From: Anisus vortex
Taxonomy: Eukaryota > Mollusca > Gastropoda > Planorbidae
Direction: 5' to 3'
DNA: 64,000 nt
NCBI GenBank assembly: GCA_949126835.1
Contig: OX421500.1
Coordinates: 20,063,167 to 20,127,166 of the forward strand
Made by a program: the position numbers and the translations under genes. The notes under the pieces were generated by a model. It was not told the origin of the DNA. It saw only the letters and a list, made by a program, of their open reading frames with translations, and did not search any database. Shown here one piece after another: positions 11,751-24,561 of this stretch (its first letter is position 1; the number at the start of each line of letters is the position of its first letter).

Positions 11751-12305
11751 GAGTTAATATTAAAATTATCGTTTTATTATGAGTTTTGTAATGATACCAT
11801 TATTTTCATCCCTCCTAGTAATAGGTCTGTTTACCTATCTCCACCGCGAGTATTTAAGGCTAGGCAGTCAGTTTTTGTACAGAGTTCTTGCAGAGTTTTT
11901 GCAGAGTGTTTAAGAGAGTTTTGTAGATATTTAATTTCTTTTGAGTCTGTTGGATGGACGTTTGTGTAGGCACTATCTTATTATTGCTTTAAATACTACA
12001 TTTATTGTACATACTTGCAAATATCACCTGAACTAAATTATCAACAACATTTACACTGAAGCTTTCTCGTCAAGTTACCATTCTATTTTAGTGTTTACAA
12101 TACTATAACATATTTAGTTACAACTACAACGTCAAGGAAAGGAACTGTTAGAACGCAAATCCAGAGATTGTGCCATGACAATAAGGAGAGTTCGTGTAAT
12201 ACTGAAATATATAAATAATAATAACCAAAGTCTACCCTAGGACGAACGAGAATTATCAACAACATTTACACGGCTCTGACCACAAGAGGATTGTGGTCGT
12301 AACAA
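11751..12305 (+). repeat. LTR-like dispersed repeat, copy 1
   Basis: Shares most of its length with 16791-17309: GTATTTAAGGC (TATA-like), TTTATTGTACATACT.GCAAATA, ACAACTACAACGTC.AGGAA, GGAACTGTTAGAACGCAAAT, and AACCAAAGTCTACCC near the end. Both copies end in GTAACAA. The size, the TATA-like box followed by a leader, and the lack of coding potential suggest a solo LTR of an unidentified LTR retrotransposon. I could not find a clean target duplication. Confidence 0.55.
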
Positions 12306-12965
12306 GTGCAATAAAACTAAAAAAGCAGCAATTTTAATAGCAATAGGTCCTACATTTTTTAGTAACACCGTGAAGCGACTTAGAGCATAACTACATGGAT
12401 ATTATAGTTTTCTTTCCAGCAAACTAGGCCTACCTGGTATTCACTAAATCTAACGGACACGACTCAGTGCACTAAAATTGATTTTTTGTATTTAACTAGC
12501 CAGTATGGTTATATTGATTTACAGTCCATTATCGATTTACACTTGAAACTAGCATTTGTACAATGTAAGATTAAAATATAGACATACATAACATTCAACA
12601 GTTTGTGTAAGATTATGACGCGGAGAAAAGCTGAGAAAAATGGTGTATAGCTTATAAGGCTGTTTACAATAAATAGTAAGTATATTGGTTTAAATTTGTT
12701 ATCGTGTACTGCCGTTGCTAATCGTTTTATGCTGGATATATTTATGTGTGTTCTTGGAAAAAGTGTTTAAAGAAATTTTACTAGAATTAAGTTTTTTTAA
12801 CTTTTTCATTAAGTTGTTTGATTAGCTTGTAGCTAAGTCACTAATTGGAAGTTTGATGTTGAAACTTCATCAACTAGGCAGGCTAGTCGTAACCTAAAAG
12901 AATTGCCGTAACTGTATATCTATACAACGTAAATATTTATGTATAGTCAAAGTCTATAATTACCG

Positions 12966-13019
<54 letters not shown>

Positions 13020-13344
13020 CGGGGTGACCGATCTTTAAAGGCTGAAATTATTAATATGAATGTTAAGCGTTATCATACTAATATTGTTAGAATATAAGAT
13101 GTATTTTTTTAATATTAAAGATCTACAGATCTTTGAAACAATAGAGTAACTGTAAACAATAATATACATGTATATAATTTACTTTTTACTGGGGGGGGGG
13201 GGGGCTTCTTTGATCAGGTGTAGGCCTAGAAAAGTATTTTGCAGTCATCTCTTCTTTTCCATTACAATATTTTTTTCTTAAAATAGTGTAACCTAATGTG
13301 CTTTAAGGGCTTTCAAAAGAAAAATTACTTAGTGATATCATTTA
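12306..13344. other. Non-coding stretch with (TA)23 and poly-G
   Basis: A perfect (TA)23 microsatellite is at 12969-13014 and a run of 14 G at 13191-13204. The motif GGGGTGACCGATCTT at about 13020 recurs in variant form near 18186 and 46812. No gene recognised. Confidence 0.6.
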
Positions 13345-14450
13345 ATAAATGCCGATTGATACACATACGGTGATGCATTTCCTTCTTCAGTAGCACGAAG
13401 GTTGAACTCTTCTTCCAATTCTCTCATCGTCATGAAAGCTTGTGCAAAACGATTGCTTGATCTAATGATTTGTTCCAATATATTGATTAGAGATTGACTG
13501 ATTTCATGATTGAGTGTATGTTTCAGTCGCTCAGTGACAGCGTCATCGGAATCTAAGAAGTTTATCTTTCCGTTTTGTGGACTTTCAAATTAACCCTTAA
13601 TATTTTGTGTTGGATGTACTGCCATATTCATCTTATAGTAGACTTGTCCTGCTAATATGAAGCTCTAGATTCCGTGACTATTGATTGTCCGATCGTCATC
13701 TACGTTAAACGAAGCCAATGCAAAACATAAATTTAAGTTCATGATCCTCTTGTGAAATTTTTCTGCCAGGCAGGCCAACTCATTTGAAAACACTGATGGA
13801 TCTATTTTTTTTTTTTTCGACCATGTAAACAACAGTCGCCAAATGAGTCCTGGTTTATTCTGTTCGACAAACGTTTATCGGGAAAATAAACAGCATGACA
13901 GTGAATACAAGCTATATTGAAAGGTCCCAAACTTGTGTAGGTAACGTCGGAATAGGTTGCGCACATGAAGGTTGACAATATATTTTGTTTCATTAATAAT
14001 TCTCGCCTTGCATTACGGCGACAATGCTCTTCCAATCGTTGTTCACGAAGATCAATAGTCTCTATTGATTGTCTTTGACTGGCTTTCTGTCGCTTGAGTT
14101 CCAACCTTTCTTTTCCTTTATCTATAATCTAGTGTTTCATTGTTTAATTCCTCTGCCTTGTGACGTCATATATCGTCTATTCGTCTTTCTCTTACATCTG
14201 CAGTAAGTTTCCTTATCTAGTTATTTTTTCTTACGCTCTCTTTGTTAATCCAATGGTATATTTTGTTCATCTGCAGTTTCCCCCTCTAGTGGGTTTGTCC
14301 TACGCTTTCTTTGATCATCCATTCTTGTTTCTGTCTCATCTATACTTTCTTTTTCTAGTTGCTGTAATCTACACATTTGTTTATTCTTTAATTGTTGTTA
14401 ATGCACCTGAGCTTGGCTGCTCTGTTTGCATTAATAGTTGTATCCACTGA
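13345..14450 (-). pseudogene. Decayed Helitron Rep/helicase N-terminal region
   Basis: Minus-strand remnant of the N-terminal part of a Helitron replication initiator/helicase. From high to low coordinates it shows a charged repeat region (DQRKRRTNPLEGETADEQN; REQRLEEHCRRNARRELL) and then a zinc-finger-like block LGPFNIACIHCHAVYFP ending in CC. After that come NLCFALASFNVDDD, a GQVYYKMN motif and AVTERLKH...NRFAQAFMTMRELEEE, which resemble the start of the Helitron_like_N region. Several stops and a poly-T insertion (13806-13818) break the frame. The rolling-circle HUH motif and helicase part are not visible, so this is a 5' fragment. Confidence 0.7.
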
Positions 14451-15236
14451 ATCATTTATATCTGAAGTCATGCAATAAATACTTTTTAAAATAGCGTCTG
14501 CTTCTGCACTATAATCAGGGGTGTCCTCACAGAGGGGGTGACACTTATATGGGGCCGGTAAACAAAGCCTAAATATAGCACTAAACTAAGCAGTTACAGT
14601 AAGCAAGGGGCGTCGATGAAACGTTTGACCTGGGGCTCTAAATAGTCAGTCCATGCTTTTCTCTTTTTCAATTTTAAAATAGGATTATTCTTTTCTTCGT
14701 CCGCCAGGCTTTTTCCTGAAGTTGAAAATGTTATAATTTTAAAGTCTGTATAAATTACTTACCATCTCGACTAAGCAATTAACGATATAACTTTTAATGT
14801 ATTCCACAGCTTTAATAGTACCTAATTGTTTAACGTATTAGCAACGGCTAAATCAACTTGGACTCTTTCAAACATAATATAAACTATGAAACGAATCTTA
14901 CCCCATCCATTTATTTACACTACAATCAAACAGTTCAAAAAGAAATTAGTTTTAAAAATAAATTAAAAACACATTAAAACGATACAAAACTACATTGGTA
15001 GTAGCTTTAAAGATTTTCCCATCTCAGAAACATAAACTTTCAAGTATATCCATGAATACAAATAATAATATATGTGTAGAAGAATGCTTTGACGCAAAAC
15101 ATAAACACGTGATGCAAAAAGCATGTGGTTAAAAGATATTTATGAAAGTCCACTTCCAGTTCAAGAAAAGCATATTATAAACTAATTGCCCCCCACCCAA
15201 AAAAAAAAGTTTAAACATATCTCTTTTTTACTCCCT
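14451..15236. other. AT-rich stretch, nothing recognised
   Basis: A short G-rich piece (14517-14560) resembles repeat debris. No gene recognised. Confidence 0.35.
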
Positions 15237-16094
15237 TTATATTAAGTTGCAATGTCTGCAATCGTCAATCGTCAATGCATGGTGCAAAAATTGGCTTCGA
15301 TTTTTCGACCACTTCCCGTGGTCCGATCGAGCTGAAATTTGGACAGCAAATTTGTGGCGCCTAACAATACATCCTATTAAATTTTCAGTTAAAACAACGT
15401 AATAATACTACACTTATGACAATATTTATTTCTTAAAAGGATAGTATAAGAACAATTTTGGTTTCACTTTAAAAATGCCTGTGCAACTTTTTATAGTTTT
15501 TAGGCGCAAAGCTAGAAAAAAAAATTATGCGCTAAGATTATTGTTAGAACAATTCATACGAAGTAAGGAGATATTTTTTAGATTTGCGACACAGATATTT
15601 TTCTGTACGTTTCATTTGCAGTAGTCAATCAATTATTTAAATACATGATGGTAAACTTAGTTTGCCAATAAAATGGTTTTCTTGTTTCTTTTTTTATTGC
15701 TGACACAATTTCACGCTGATTATATTTAATTACGCGGCGAAAATGGTAACGATTTAAATGCTTTAAAACGCGAATTACCGAAACGACGATACTAAATAAA
15801 AAGCGTCTTGACTATGACGTCAAAAGATTTGTATTGAACGTGATCGCACTAGATGGGGGATCTAATGACATACATTTTTCTTTTAGCCCAATTTAAAAGC
15901 TATTATTAGAAATGGTCAGTGGTTTTTCCAAAAATTGAGGGTCAAGCAGAGGTTTATGAGAAATGAGAATGATCTAAAACTAATTTTCTTACCAGAATAC
16001 ATCAATGGGACAGTTTTCGCCTAAATCTAAGAGCCCGTTTTCGATAAAGCTGACACAAACAAACAAACATACATACATACAAACAAACAAATGT
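15237..16094. repeat. Possible repeat ending in a (CAAA)/(CATA) tail
   Basis: A less AT-rich block (TCGATTTTTCGACCACTTCC; GTGGTCCGATCGAGCTGAAAT) runs to a tail of CAAA and CATA units at 16056-16094. A simple-sequence tail after a non-coding block suggests a retroposed element, but I see no RT frame and no second copy in the window. Confidence 0.35.
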
Positions 16095-16509
16095 ACCCAT
16101 AATTTTTCTAGTTAAATATTATTAGATATAGATAAGTCCTTTGAATGTACATTATTGAAAGTTTCGTGTTAAAATTGAGCGAATTCTTATTAACTTATCA
16201 ACATCATCATATCCAACTCACACTTGCACACGTACGTGCTAACCTCTTGTCATGAATTCTTTTTTTTTTATATTAGAAGCTAAACTCAACACATTTTCAC
16301 CTAAAAAAATACTATAATATATTTAACGTATTTATACGAATGGTAGCTTAATATTTTTTTTATAAAGTAATGCAAACTGTCAATGATTTTCCATTTTGAT
16401 TTTGTTTATAATTAATTTATAAGAATTGCTTCATTGAAAATATTTTTAAAACACTCATATAATTTATTGAAGTCATTGGTTGCATTGAACAATAAACCTT
16501 ATTTATTCA
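16095..16509. other. AT-rich stretch, nothing recognised
   Basis: No coding or repeat signature seen. Confidence 0.35.
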
Positions 16510-18151
16510 CTAGTGGTTTTACCCGTCAAAATGACGGAGAAACGAATGACTACAATGTGTTTTGTAAAAAAGGAAAAGAAAGAAAAAACAATGTTACATA
16601 GTGCCCAATACTGGAACACACATTGCTTATCTTCTCTCTCCCCATCACAAGTTTTGGAGGCGGGACTTAAATTCCATGTCCTTTTATGGTTGTCATTTTG
16701 TCTTTTTAGTAACGACTGCAAAAATTATAGGAAATTCAATCTTGTAGCGTCTGCAAATTTGGAATAGTTTAGTACAACGTTCAGGGGAGATCATGTTAGA
16801 CTATCGTTTTTATTATAGGCTAAAGTAAATGGTACCAGCCTTTTTACCCCTCTACTAAATGGGTCTGTACCTCGCCGTATTTAAGGCGATTCGTGCACAG
16901 TTTGCTAGAGAGTTTCGAGAGAGTTTCTTTTGAGTTTGTTAGATGACGATTGTGTTGGCTCTGTTTTAATATTGCTGCATAAAATATGTTTATTGTACAT
17001 ACTCGCAAATACTGGATTTACTACCTGAATAAAAATATCTTCTTGATTGAATCATTTAAACTGAAGCTTCCTGGTTTAGTTACTATTCTATTTTATTGTT
17101 TACAATACCAAAATATATATCTATTTACAACTACAACGTCTAGGAATGGAACTGTTAGAACGCAAATCCTGAGTTTGTTCCCAGTACAATAAGGACCACG
17201 TGTAATGCTAAGGTATAAATAATATAAACCAAAGTCTACCCAAGGACGAACGAGGATAATCAACAATATTTACACGACTCTGGGCACAAGGGGATTGTGG
17301 TAGTAACAACAATATTACAATAAAAACTGGATTGAGAATGTTTCTTTCGGTATTTAGTTTTTGTTATTTTTAATTGTTTCTTACCGCCTTGACCCTGGCA
17401 TATGCATATGAAGCTTCTTGTGTTAAAAGTAGCGAACAGTTGTGTTTACTTGTTATTAGTTATTAATAATATTAAATTAACAATAATATATTATTTAAAA
17501 AAAAAGAAAAACAAATACAAATTAATACCAAACAATAAGAAATGTAATAAAAAAAAAATAGATAATAATATTCCAATACAATAAAATCTAAAGAAATAAA
17601 AAAAATTTTCGGTATTTAATTTTTGTTCTTGCTTATTTGATCATTAAAACAGTAAGCCTATTGATATTGTTTCTTTTGGTATTTAGTTTTTGTTCTTTTA
17701 TATTGTGTCCGATCGCCCTGAACGAGGCACATGCATAAAAATTGTATCTGTCAAGCTTCTGATAATCATTTATATCTTGTCCTTTAAAATTCGTATCATT
17801 TAATGTATAGAGTGTATTAAAGGATGTTCTCAATAGCGACGTGAATCCATGAAATCATTAAAACATTTGGTAAATTTTACTTAAATTGATAAAGCAAACA
17901 TCTATAATGAAAAAAAAATGATTTGATAGATATTACGTCATACGCTAGTATTTTTTTTTAAATAGGCCTACACGGTTCAAACTCTCCAAGCCAAATTGCG
18001 GTGCGTAACTTTTAAAAAGGGACCAAAAAACATCAGCCGAATGAGGAAAATCCGATAAAACCCTCGCGTTCAACATAGTAAATGTCGCGTTCAACATAGT
18101 AATTGAATAGAAATGGCCATTTGTTACGTACAGTTATCCTATACTATAATA
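16510..18151 (-). mobile_element. Non-autonomous Helitron, copy A (minus)
   Basis: Read on the minus strand, the 3' end shows a 6-bp stem hairpin CCGTCA-TTT-TGACGG (16523-16537) and then, 9-10 nt on, CTAG at 16510-16513, followed by T. This is the Helitron 3' signature. The body matches copy B at 51449-53085 in the same orientation relative to the 3' end: CAAATGGCCATTTC, ATGTTGAACGCGA, AATACTAGCGTATGACGTAA, and ACTAAATACCGAAAGAAACA. The 5' end is approximate. No protein is encoded. An LTR-like repeat lies inside it at 16791-17309. Confidence 0.75.
16791..17309 (+). repeat. LTR-like dispersed repeat, copy 2 (nested in Helitron A)
   Basis: Second copy of the repeat at 11751-12305. It has GTATTTAAGGC at about 16878, GAACTGTTAGAACGCAAAT at about 17148, GACGAACGAGGATAATCAAC and a GTAGTAACAA end. 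Copy B of the Helitron lacks this segment, so it was inserted into Helitron copy A. Confidence 0.6.
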
Positions 18152-19689
18152 CGAGTTAAAATTGTATGTATATTATATATATAGTACCAGGTGACCGGTC
18201 ATTCGATCGGTATAAAGAGCAGGCGCTTGAACCTTAACTTAATGTGTATGTAAAAAAACAGTGCATACATTTTAAAAATACGTCTTTACTAGACCAATAA
18301 ATTGTATTAAAATTTGCCTTTTTCTTTTTTCTACTATGAATAACATAGGTTTTGAATTCGAACAGTCGTAGCAGATTTTTATTTGTGCAGTCTAATATCT
18401 AGATTTTGCCCAAAAAAAAAAGAAAAAAAAAAGAAAACAGCTTAACCTCATTTCAAACCCAAAAAAAAACATGTAGGCTAGAGTTGTCCGTTTTAAATCC
18501 AACATAAATATATATCATTTATGTCACTATGTTATGTATTTAAAAGGCTGAAAATTAAAATATTATAATAGGCCTAAATTTAAAAAAAAATTACACTATA
18601 GTCAACATTAAACAAGTCTTAAAGCTTTTAAAAAATTAAGCTTAGCAGTAGGCCTATGCTAAAAAAGGATCTAATTGATGAATATCCATTGCAATGGTCT
18701 TAATAACTCAGCTGAACATGTAGGCCTACAGTAAGAATTCAGAAAAAGCTTACTTTTAGACACTTTTCTAGAAGAGATGATTTACGAGAATTTTAAGACA
18801 CAATACATAGTCACCCTTTAGTACATGCATTTGTTATAAAGGTCCAAACGTTAAACTTTACAGTTTGTCGGTATCATATGTTTAGAGTGAAAGATCGATG
18901 CAGTTGAAACGTTTATCTCTTTTCAGGCAGATTATATAAATCACACCTAAAATGAAGCTTAGGAGGAAATTTTACATCCGATATGAGGAAAGTAATATTG
19001 GAGTTGGATGCAGGGCTCCATACAATACTATAATTTATACTATGAGTGCAAAAATATAAATGAATACGCCAGAAAACGTTTAATTACATAACTTTAATTT
19101 TTGTAGACGGGAAGAAAAGAAAAAGAAAAAATTCAATTAATTGATCTGGTATAAATTTTTCTTTTTTAAAGTCTTTATTCAAGACATGCATATACAGTAT
19201 TATTCAATTCAATGTAGTAGTTTTAAAATAAAGAGAAAGGATAGAAGATAGTTATTCTATTTTTACAATTCCAAAGGATAGAAGACAAAAGTTATTTAAA
19301 CAAATGGCTACTTTAAGTAATAATAACTTTCACTCCATTCGTGCTGTTTATTTTACATGTAATTTTTATTCATTCACAACTTCCATACATAGTTTAAACA
19401 GTTTAGACATTGTTGACATGACACATTTATAGTTAATTTTAAACACTATGAAAGGGATAAAGCTATTGACGAACTTAAAAGGAAAAAAGGAAGAATTTTT
19501 ACATTCCATTTTTTTAAGCACTAATATTCATAAAATAATGTTCATATGTAGGTAGTAAAACCCTTATTATTTGGGTGACATAGATTACAAGTTACCATAG
19601 ACGTTTATTGAGACAAGTATTTGGTTTTTAACAGTGGGATTAGAGCAGGTTTCATTTATGTATGAAATCAAAATGAGAACATTTTTAGC
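18152..19689. other. AT-rich stretch, nothing recognised
   Basis: A GTGACCGGTCATTCGATCGG...GCAGGCGCTTG motif lies at 18190-18230 (related motifs near 13020 and 46812). A-rich simple sequence lies at 18412-18440. No gene recognised. Confidence 0.4.
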
Positions 19690-20916
19690 GACTTTCCTCG
19701 CTTATCTCCCATCTAAGCTGGCAGAAGCTGAAAATCGGTCACTGACCTTCGCCTATAATCCTCAAAGCGCCGCCGCTGACACGGTGAGAGGCAGGCATTG
19801 CTAGATCGCCGGATAGAAGAGGAAAACTAGAAACTCCTTCTGTTCCCCTTACAGATGGAGTTGTATGGCCTTTCAATCTTGGAATCATGAGAAATATAAA
19901 TTATGAGATTACCAGTGTTAAAAATGATTTTGGAGGGCGGGATCGGCTTTGGCTTTTCTAGCTCCCTCCCTTCCCGTCGACTGGGCCAAAAGACACCGGG
20001 CCTTCACCTGGCGTCGTCCGGACACTCGTGACGGGGATGGGGGGTAGAACTGATATTGGCATACCGTTCACAATTGTTAGAAATGTGTGCAATCAAAATC
20101 GGTTATTTTGTTTTATAATGTACACCATAGTGGATAGTGTATGCACTCATATTTGTTTTAAAGTAGTACATTCAAGAACTATTGTTAATTGTAGAAGGGG
20201 AGGGATATAAAAGAGAGAGCGGAAGGGAGACAACAGAGTATAGAGGGGGAGGGTGGGTGTATTGCTCCGGTTCGGTGAACCAAAGCAGAGACATGGGGAT
20301 GGGGTGAGAGAACAAAGTAGGGGAGGGCTTGAAGGGGTGGGAAAATGTGTGATGTAAAAAGGGGTGACTATTGCTTTTGGAAAACCAAATTTTAAAGTTA
20401 TGTCACTTGGTTAAAAGGGGAGCTGGGTATCATGTAGTTGGATACACGATATAAAGTCATTTGATACATTTAGAAGATTTAGGCTACAGACGTGTATGGC
20501 ATTATGTCGAAAGTGAAAATGCATGGGAACATACAAGGGTGCATTTAAATTATTTTACATATAGGGCAAAATAGTAACTTTAAACATGTTAATATTATAC
20601 AAGGCATGGAAGTAGCATGAACGAATACAAAAGGGGAGGAGGACTCAGTGTGCCTACGAAGTTCTCCCCTCTCATGCGCGACTTGGCAACCGACGCGTGT
20701 TATCTAAAACGGGTGGTGCGTTGTCTGGTTGCCGTGTTTGTTTGTCTAGTCCCTGTGTTGTTTGTTTAGTCGTTCGTTTACTGTTGTAAGGAAAAATTGG
20801 AAATGTTCTAAAAATAGCTATTTAAAGTTGTTCTGTCTTGCGTTTAAGGTCTGTCCGTATGTAATTTACGTTTTATTGGGGCATTATCTAGTAGTTAAGT
20901 AGATTTAGTTAAACGG
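19690..20916. other. Mixed-composition stretch, no gene assigned
   Basis: 19690-20040 is clearly more GC-rich than its surroundings and may be repeat-derived, but I found no second copy or domain. 20195-20345 is a purine-rich, G-run-rich block with possible G-quadruplex-forming runs. No convincing open frame. Confidence 0.35.
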
Positions 20917-21640
20917 TTATTTGTCCATGTCAATTTCTAAGTTGGGTGGAGTTTTGTCAGGGTCTAGATAGTCTGATTCGTCTATGTCTGCTGGGGATTG
21001 CGGGTGTTCTCTTCCGGTCACTGCCTTGTAACACCTGAATAGGTTGTATTCAGGGTCCTTTTGAACTTTAGAGAGAACATAGTATTCCTCGTTTTCTTCT
21101 CTAGGTGTAGCCCTGAGTATACGGTTTAGAGAGAACATAGTATTCCCCGTCTTCTTCTCTAGGTGTAGCCCTGAGTATACGGTTTAGAGCGAACATAGTA
21201 TTCCTCGTCTTCTTCTCTAGGTGTAGCCCTGATTATACGGTTTAGAGAGAACATAGTATTCCTCGTCTTCTTCTCTAGGTGTAGCCCTGAGTATACGGTT
21301 TAGAGAGAACATAGTATTCTTCGTCTTCTTCTCTAGGTGTAGCCCTGATTATACGGTTTAGAGAGAACATAGTATTCCTCGTCTTCTTCTCTAGGTGTAG
21401 CCCTGAGTATACGGTTTCTCCATATGCGTCTATATACGCCGGGTAGCGAGGGTCTATGGAGGAAATAATTCTTCAGAACGGCCGTTTTGTCTCTGAGTGC
21501 TCACCCCTGGAGGACTTGGTTCCAATAGGAGTTTCAAGTGTATCTTTCCGAGTAGAAAGGAAGACGTCTTGTTCATTTACCCTAGGGGTCGCGGAGAACG
21601 AGTATGGTGTCCTTCGAGGCCTCTGCCCATGAAGATTAGT
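20917..21640 (-). pseudogene. Unrecognised coding-like relic split by a tandem array
   Basis: The minus strand reads a protein-like segment in pieces. At 21480-21640 there is an open stretch with NEQDVFLSTRKDTLETPIG. It is followed near 21420-21475 by SSIDPRYPAYIDAYGET in the same minus-strand direction after an in-frame stop. Beyond the 58-bp array, 20917-21138 reads ATPREENEEYYVLS, then KDPEYNLFRCYKAVTG and an acidic tail PADIDESDYLDPDKTPPN ending in a stop. The composition (D/E/Y/P-rich, high codon diversity) is unlike the AT-rich surroundings. I do not recognise the family. The array unit itself encodes part of the same segment, so the array arose by duplication within a coding sequence. 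It could be a cytoplasmic-tail exon of a real gene or a retroposed fragment. Confidence 0.4.
21064..21411 (-). repeat. 58-bp minisatellite, six units
   Basis: CGGTTTAGAG starts at 21122 and recurs at 21180, 21238, 21296, 21354 and 21412, an exact 58-bp step. A partial leading unit starts at about 21067. Units differ by one or two bases (CCTCGT/CCCCGT, GAGTATA/GATTATA). On the minus strand one frame of each unit reads ATPREE[D/N]EEYYVLS. Because 58 is not a multiple of 3, each added unit shifts the frame. Confidence 0.95.
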
Positions 21641-24185
21641 CGGTTAGCAACAAAGCAAGTTGTTTACAATTTTTGTTAACAACAAAGGAAATATTGTACA
21701 ATTTTAGTTAACAACAAAGCAAGTAGGCCTATTTTACAATTTTGGTTAACAACAAAGCAAATATTTTACAATTGTAGTTAACAACAAAGCAAATATTTTA
21801 CAATTCTAGTTTACAACAAAGCAATTATTTTACAATTCTAGTTTACAACAAAGCAATTATTTTACAATTCTAGTTTACAACAAAGCAATTATTTTACAAT
21901 TCTAGTTTACAACAAAGCAATTATTTTACAATTCTAGTTTACAACAAAGCAATTATTTTACAATTTTAGTTAACAACAAAGCAAGTATTTTACAATTACA
22001 ATTAGCAACAAAGAAAGTATTTTACAATTTTAGTTAACAACAAAGATAGTATCTTACATTTTTAGTTAACAACAAAGCAAGTATTTTACATTGTTAGCTA
22101 ACAACAAAGCAATTATTTTACAATTCTAGTTTACAACAAAGCAATTATTTCACAATTCTAGTTTACAACAAAGCAATTATTTTACAATTCTAGTTTACAA
22201 CAAAGAAAGTAGTTTACAATTTTTGTTAACAACAAAGGAAATATTGTACAATTTTAGTTAACAACAAAGCAAGTAGGCCTATTTTACAATTTTGGTTAAC
22301 AACAAAGCAAATATTTTACAATTTTAGTTAACAACAAAGCAAATATTTTACAATTTTAGTTAACAACAAAGCAAGTATTTTATAATTTTAGTTAACAACA
22401 AAGCAAATATTTTACAATTTTAGTTAACAACAAAGCAAGTATTTTACAATTTTAAATAACAACAAAGCAAGAATTTTACAATTTTAGTTAACAACAAAGA
22501 ATATATTACTATTTTAGTTAACAACAAAGCACATATTTTACAATTTTAGTTAACAACAAAGCAAGTATTTTATAATTTCAGTTAACAACAAAGCAAGCAA
22601 GTATATAAAAACCAATCAAGTTTTTGTAAAAAAATTGCAGTTAACAACAAAGCACGCATTTTAAAGCAGATATAGTTAATAACAAAGCACATATTTTACA
22701 ATTTTAGTTAACAACAAAGCAAGTATTTTACAATTACAATTAGCAACAAAGAAAGTATTTTACAATTTTAGTTAACAACAAAGATAGTATCTTACATTTT
22801 TAGTTAACAACAAAGCAAGTATTTTACATTGTTAGCTAACAACAAAGCAAGCATTTTACAATTCTAGTTTACAACAAAGCAAATATTTTACATTTCTAGT
22901 TAGCAACAAAGAAACTTTTTTACAATCATAGTTAACAACAAAGCAAGTATTTCAAAACAAATCTAGTTTTGTAAAACAATTGTATTTAACAACAAAGCCA
23001 CTTTTTTTACAATTCTAGTTTACAACAAAGCAATTATTTTACAATTCTAGTTTACAACAAAGCAATTATTTTACAATTCTAGTTTACAACAAAGCAAGTA
23101 TTTTACAATTCTAGTTTACAACAAAGCAATTATTTTACAATTCTAGTTTACAACAAAGCAATTATTTTACAATTCTAGTTTACAACAAAGCAATTATTTT
23201 ACAATTCTAGTTTACAACAAAGCAATTATTTTACAATTCTAGTTTACAACAAAGCAATTATTTTACAATTCTAGTTTACAACAAAGCAAGTAGTTTACAA
23301 TTTTTGTTAACAACAAAGGAAATATTGTACAATTTTAGTTAACAACAAAGCAAGTAGGCCTATTTTACAATTTTGGTTAACAACAAAGCAAATATTTTAC
23401 AATTTTAGTTAACAACAAAGCAAATATTTTACAATTTTAGTTAACAACAAAGCAAGTATTTTATAATTTTAGTTAACAACAAAGCAAATATTTTACAATT
23501 TTAGTTAACAACAAAGCAAGTATTTTACAATTTTAGTTAACAACAAAGCAAGAATTTTACAATTTTAGTTAACAACAAAGCAAATATTTTACTATTTTAG
23601 TTAACAACAAAGCAAATATTTTACAATTTTAGTTAACAACAAAGCAAGTATTTTATAATTTCAGTTAACAACAAAGCAAGCAAGTATATAAAAACCAATC
23701 AAGTTTTTGTAAAAAAATTGCAGTTAACAACAAAGCACGCATTTTAAAGCAGATATAGTTAATAACAAAGCACATATTTTACAATTTTAGTTAACAACAA
23801 AGCAAGTATTTTACAATTACAATTAGCAACAAAGAAAGTATTTTACAATCTTAGTTAACAACAAAGATAGTATCTTACATTTTTAGTTAACAACAAAGCA
23901 AGTATTTTACATTGTTAGCTAACAACAAAGCACGCATTTAACAATTCTAGTTTACAACAAAGCAAATATTTTACATTTCTAGTTAGCAACAAAGAAACTT
24001 TTTTACAATCATAGTTAACAACAAAGCAAGTATTTCAAAACAAATCTAGTTTTGTAAAACAATTGTATTTAACAACAAAGCCACTTTTTTACAATTCTAG
24101 TTTACAACAAAGCAATTATTTTACAATTCTAGTTTACAACAAAGCAATTATTTTACAATTCTAGTTAACAAACAAAGCAAGTATG
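21640..24185. repeat. 32-bp satellite array (~80 units) with higher-order repeats
   Basis: The unit consists of ACAATTTTAGTTAAC followed by AACAAAGCAAGTATTTT (32 bp). Two main variants exist, one with TTAGTTAAC and one with CTAGTTTAC. Marker variants recur: TTTTTGTTAACAACAAAGGAA near 21670, 22220 and 23300; GTATATAAAAACCAATCAAG at 22601 and 23684. This gives a higher-order duplication of about 1,080 bp. No open frame; starts 230 bp after the 58-bp array. Confidence 0.95.
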
Positions 24186-24561
24186 TATAATTTTAAATAG
24201 GCACAACACAATTTTTTTTGAACTAAATATTGGAAACATGCATAATGATGAATGTACATAGTTGTTATATTTTCAACTTTCATAACAGATTTGTAATCAT
24301 CTATTTGTTTAATATTTCTCTAATGACAAAGTTGTTTGTGAAAGTTGTAAGATCACCGAGAAGTTTCCATTGGTATTGAGTTTGATTATTATTTTCAATT
24401 TGTTTGGATTGTGCTGATAAACATCTGATACCCCCCAACAGTAAACTAATAAGAAATATGAATCGTAATGGCTTTTCGATGAAGTAGGGGTAAGAATTCG
24501 GCCACTATGGTAAACGATAGAGCTGGGTCGTTGATTCAAAACGTTTTATATATCTACAACA

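Noticed and set aside
14160..14450. Hydrophobic 96-residue plus-strand frame
   Set aside because: Antisense of the charged N-terminal repeats of the Helitron remnant.
12306..16790. Internal region of an LTR element between the two LTR-like repeats at 11751 and 16791
   Set aside because: The second repeat is nested inside a Helitron, the interval holds Helitron remnants of opposite orientation, and no gag or pol is present; they are separate insertions.
21640..24185. Regular 32-bp repeats resembling a CRISPR array
   Set aside because: Units are directly adjacent without unique spacers, and the window is eukaryotic. It is a satellite.
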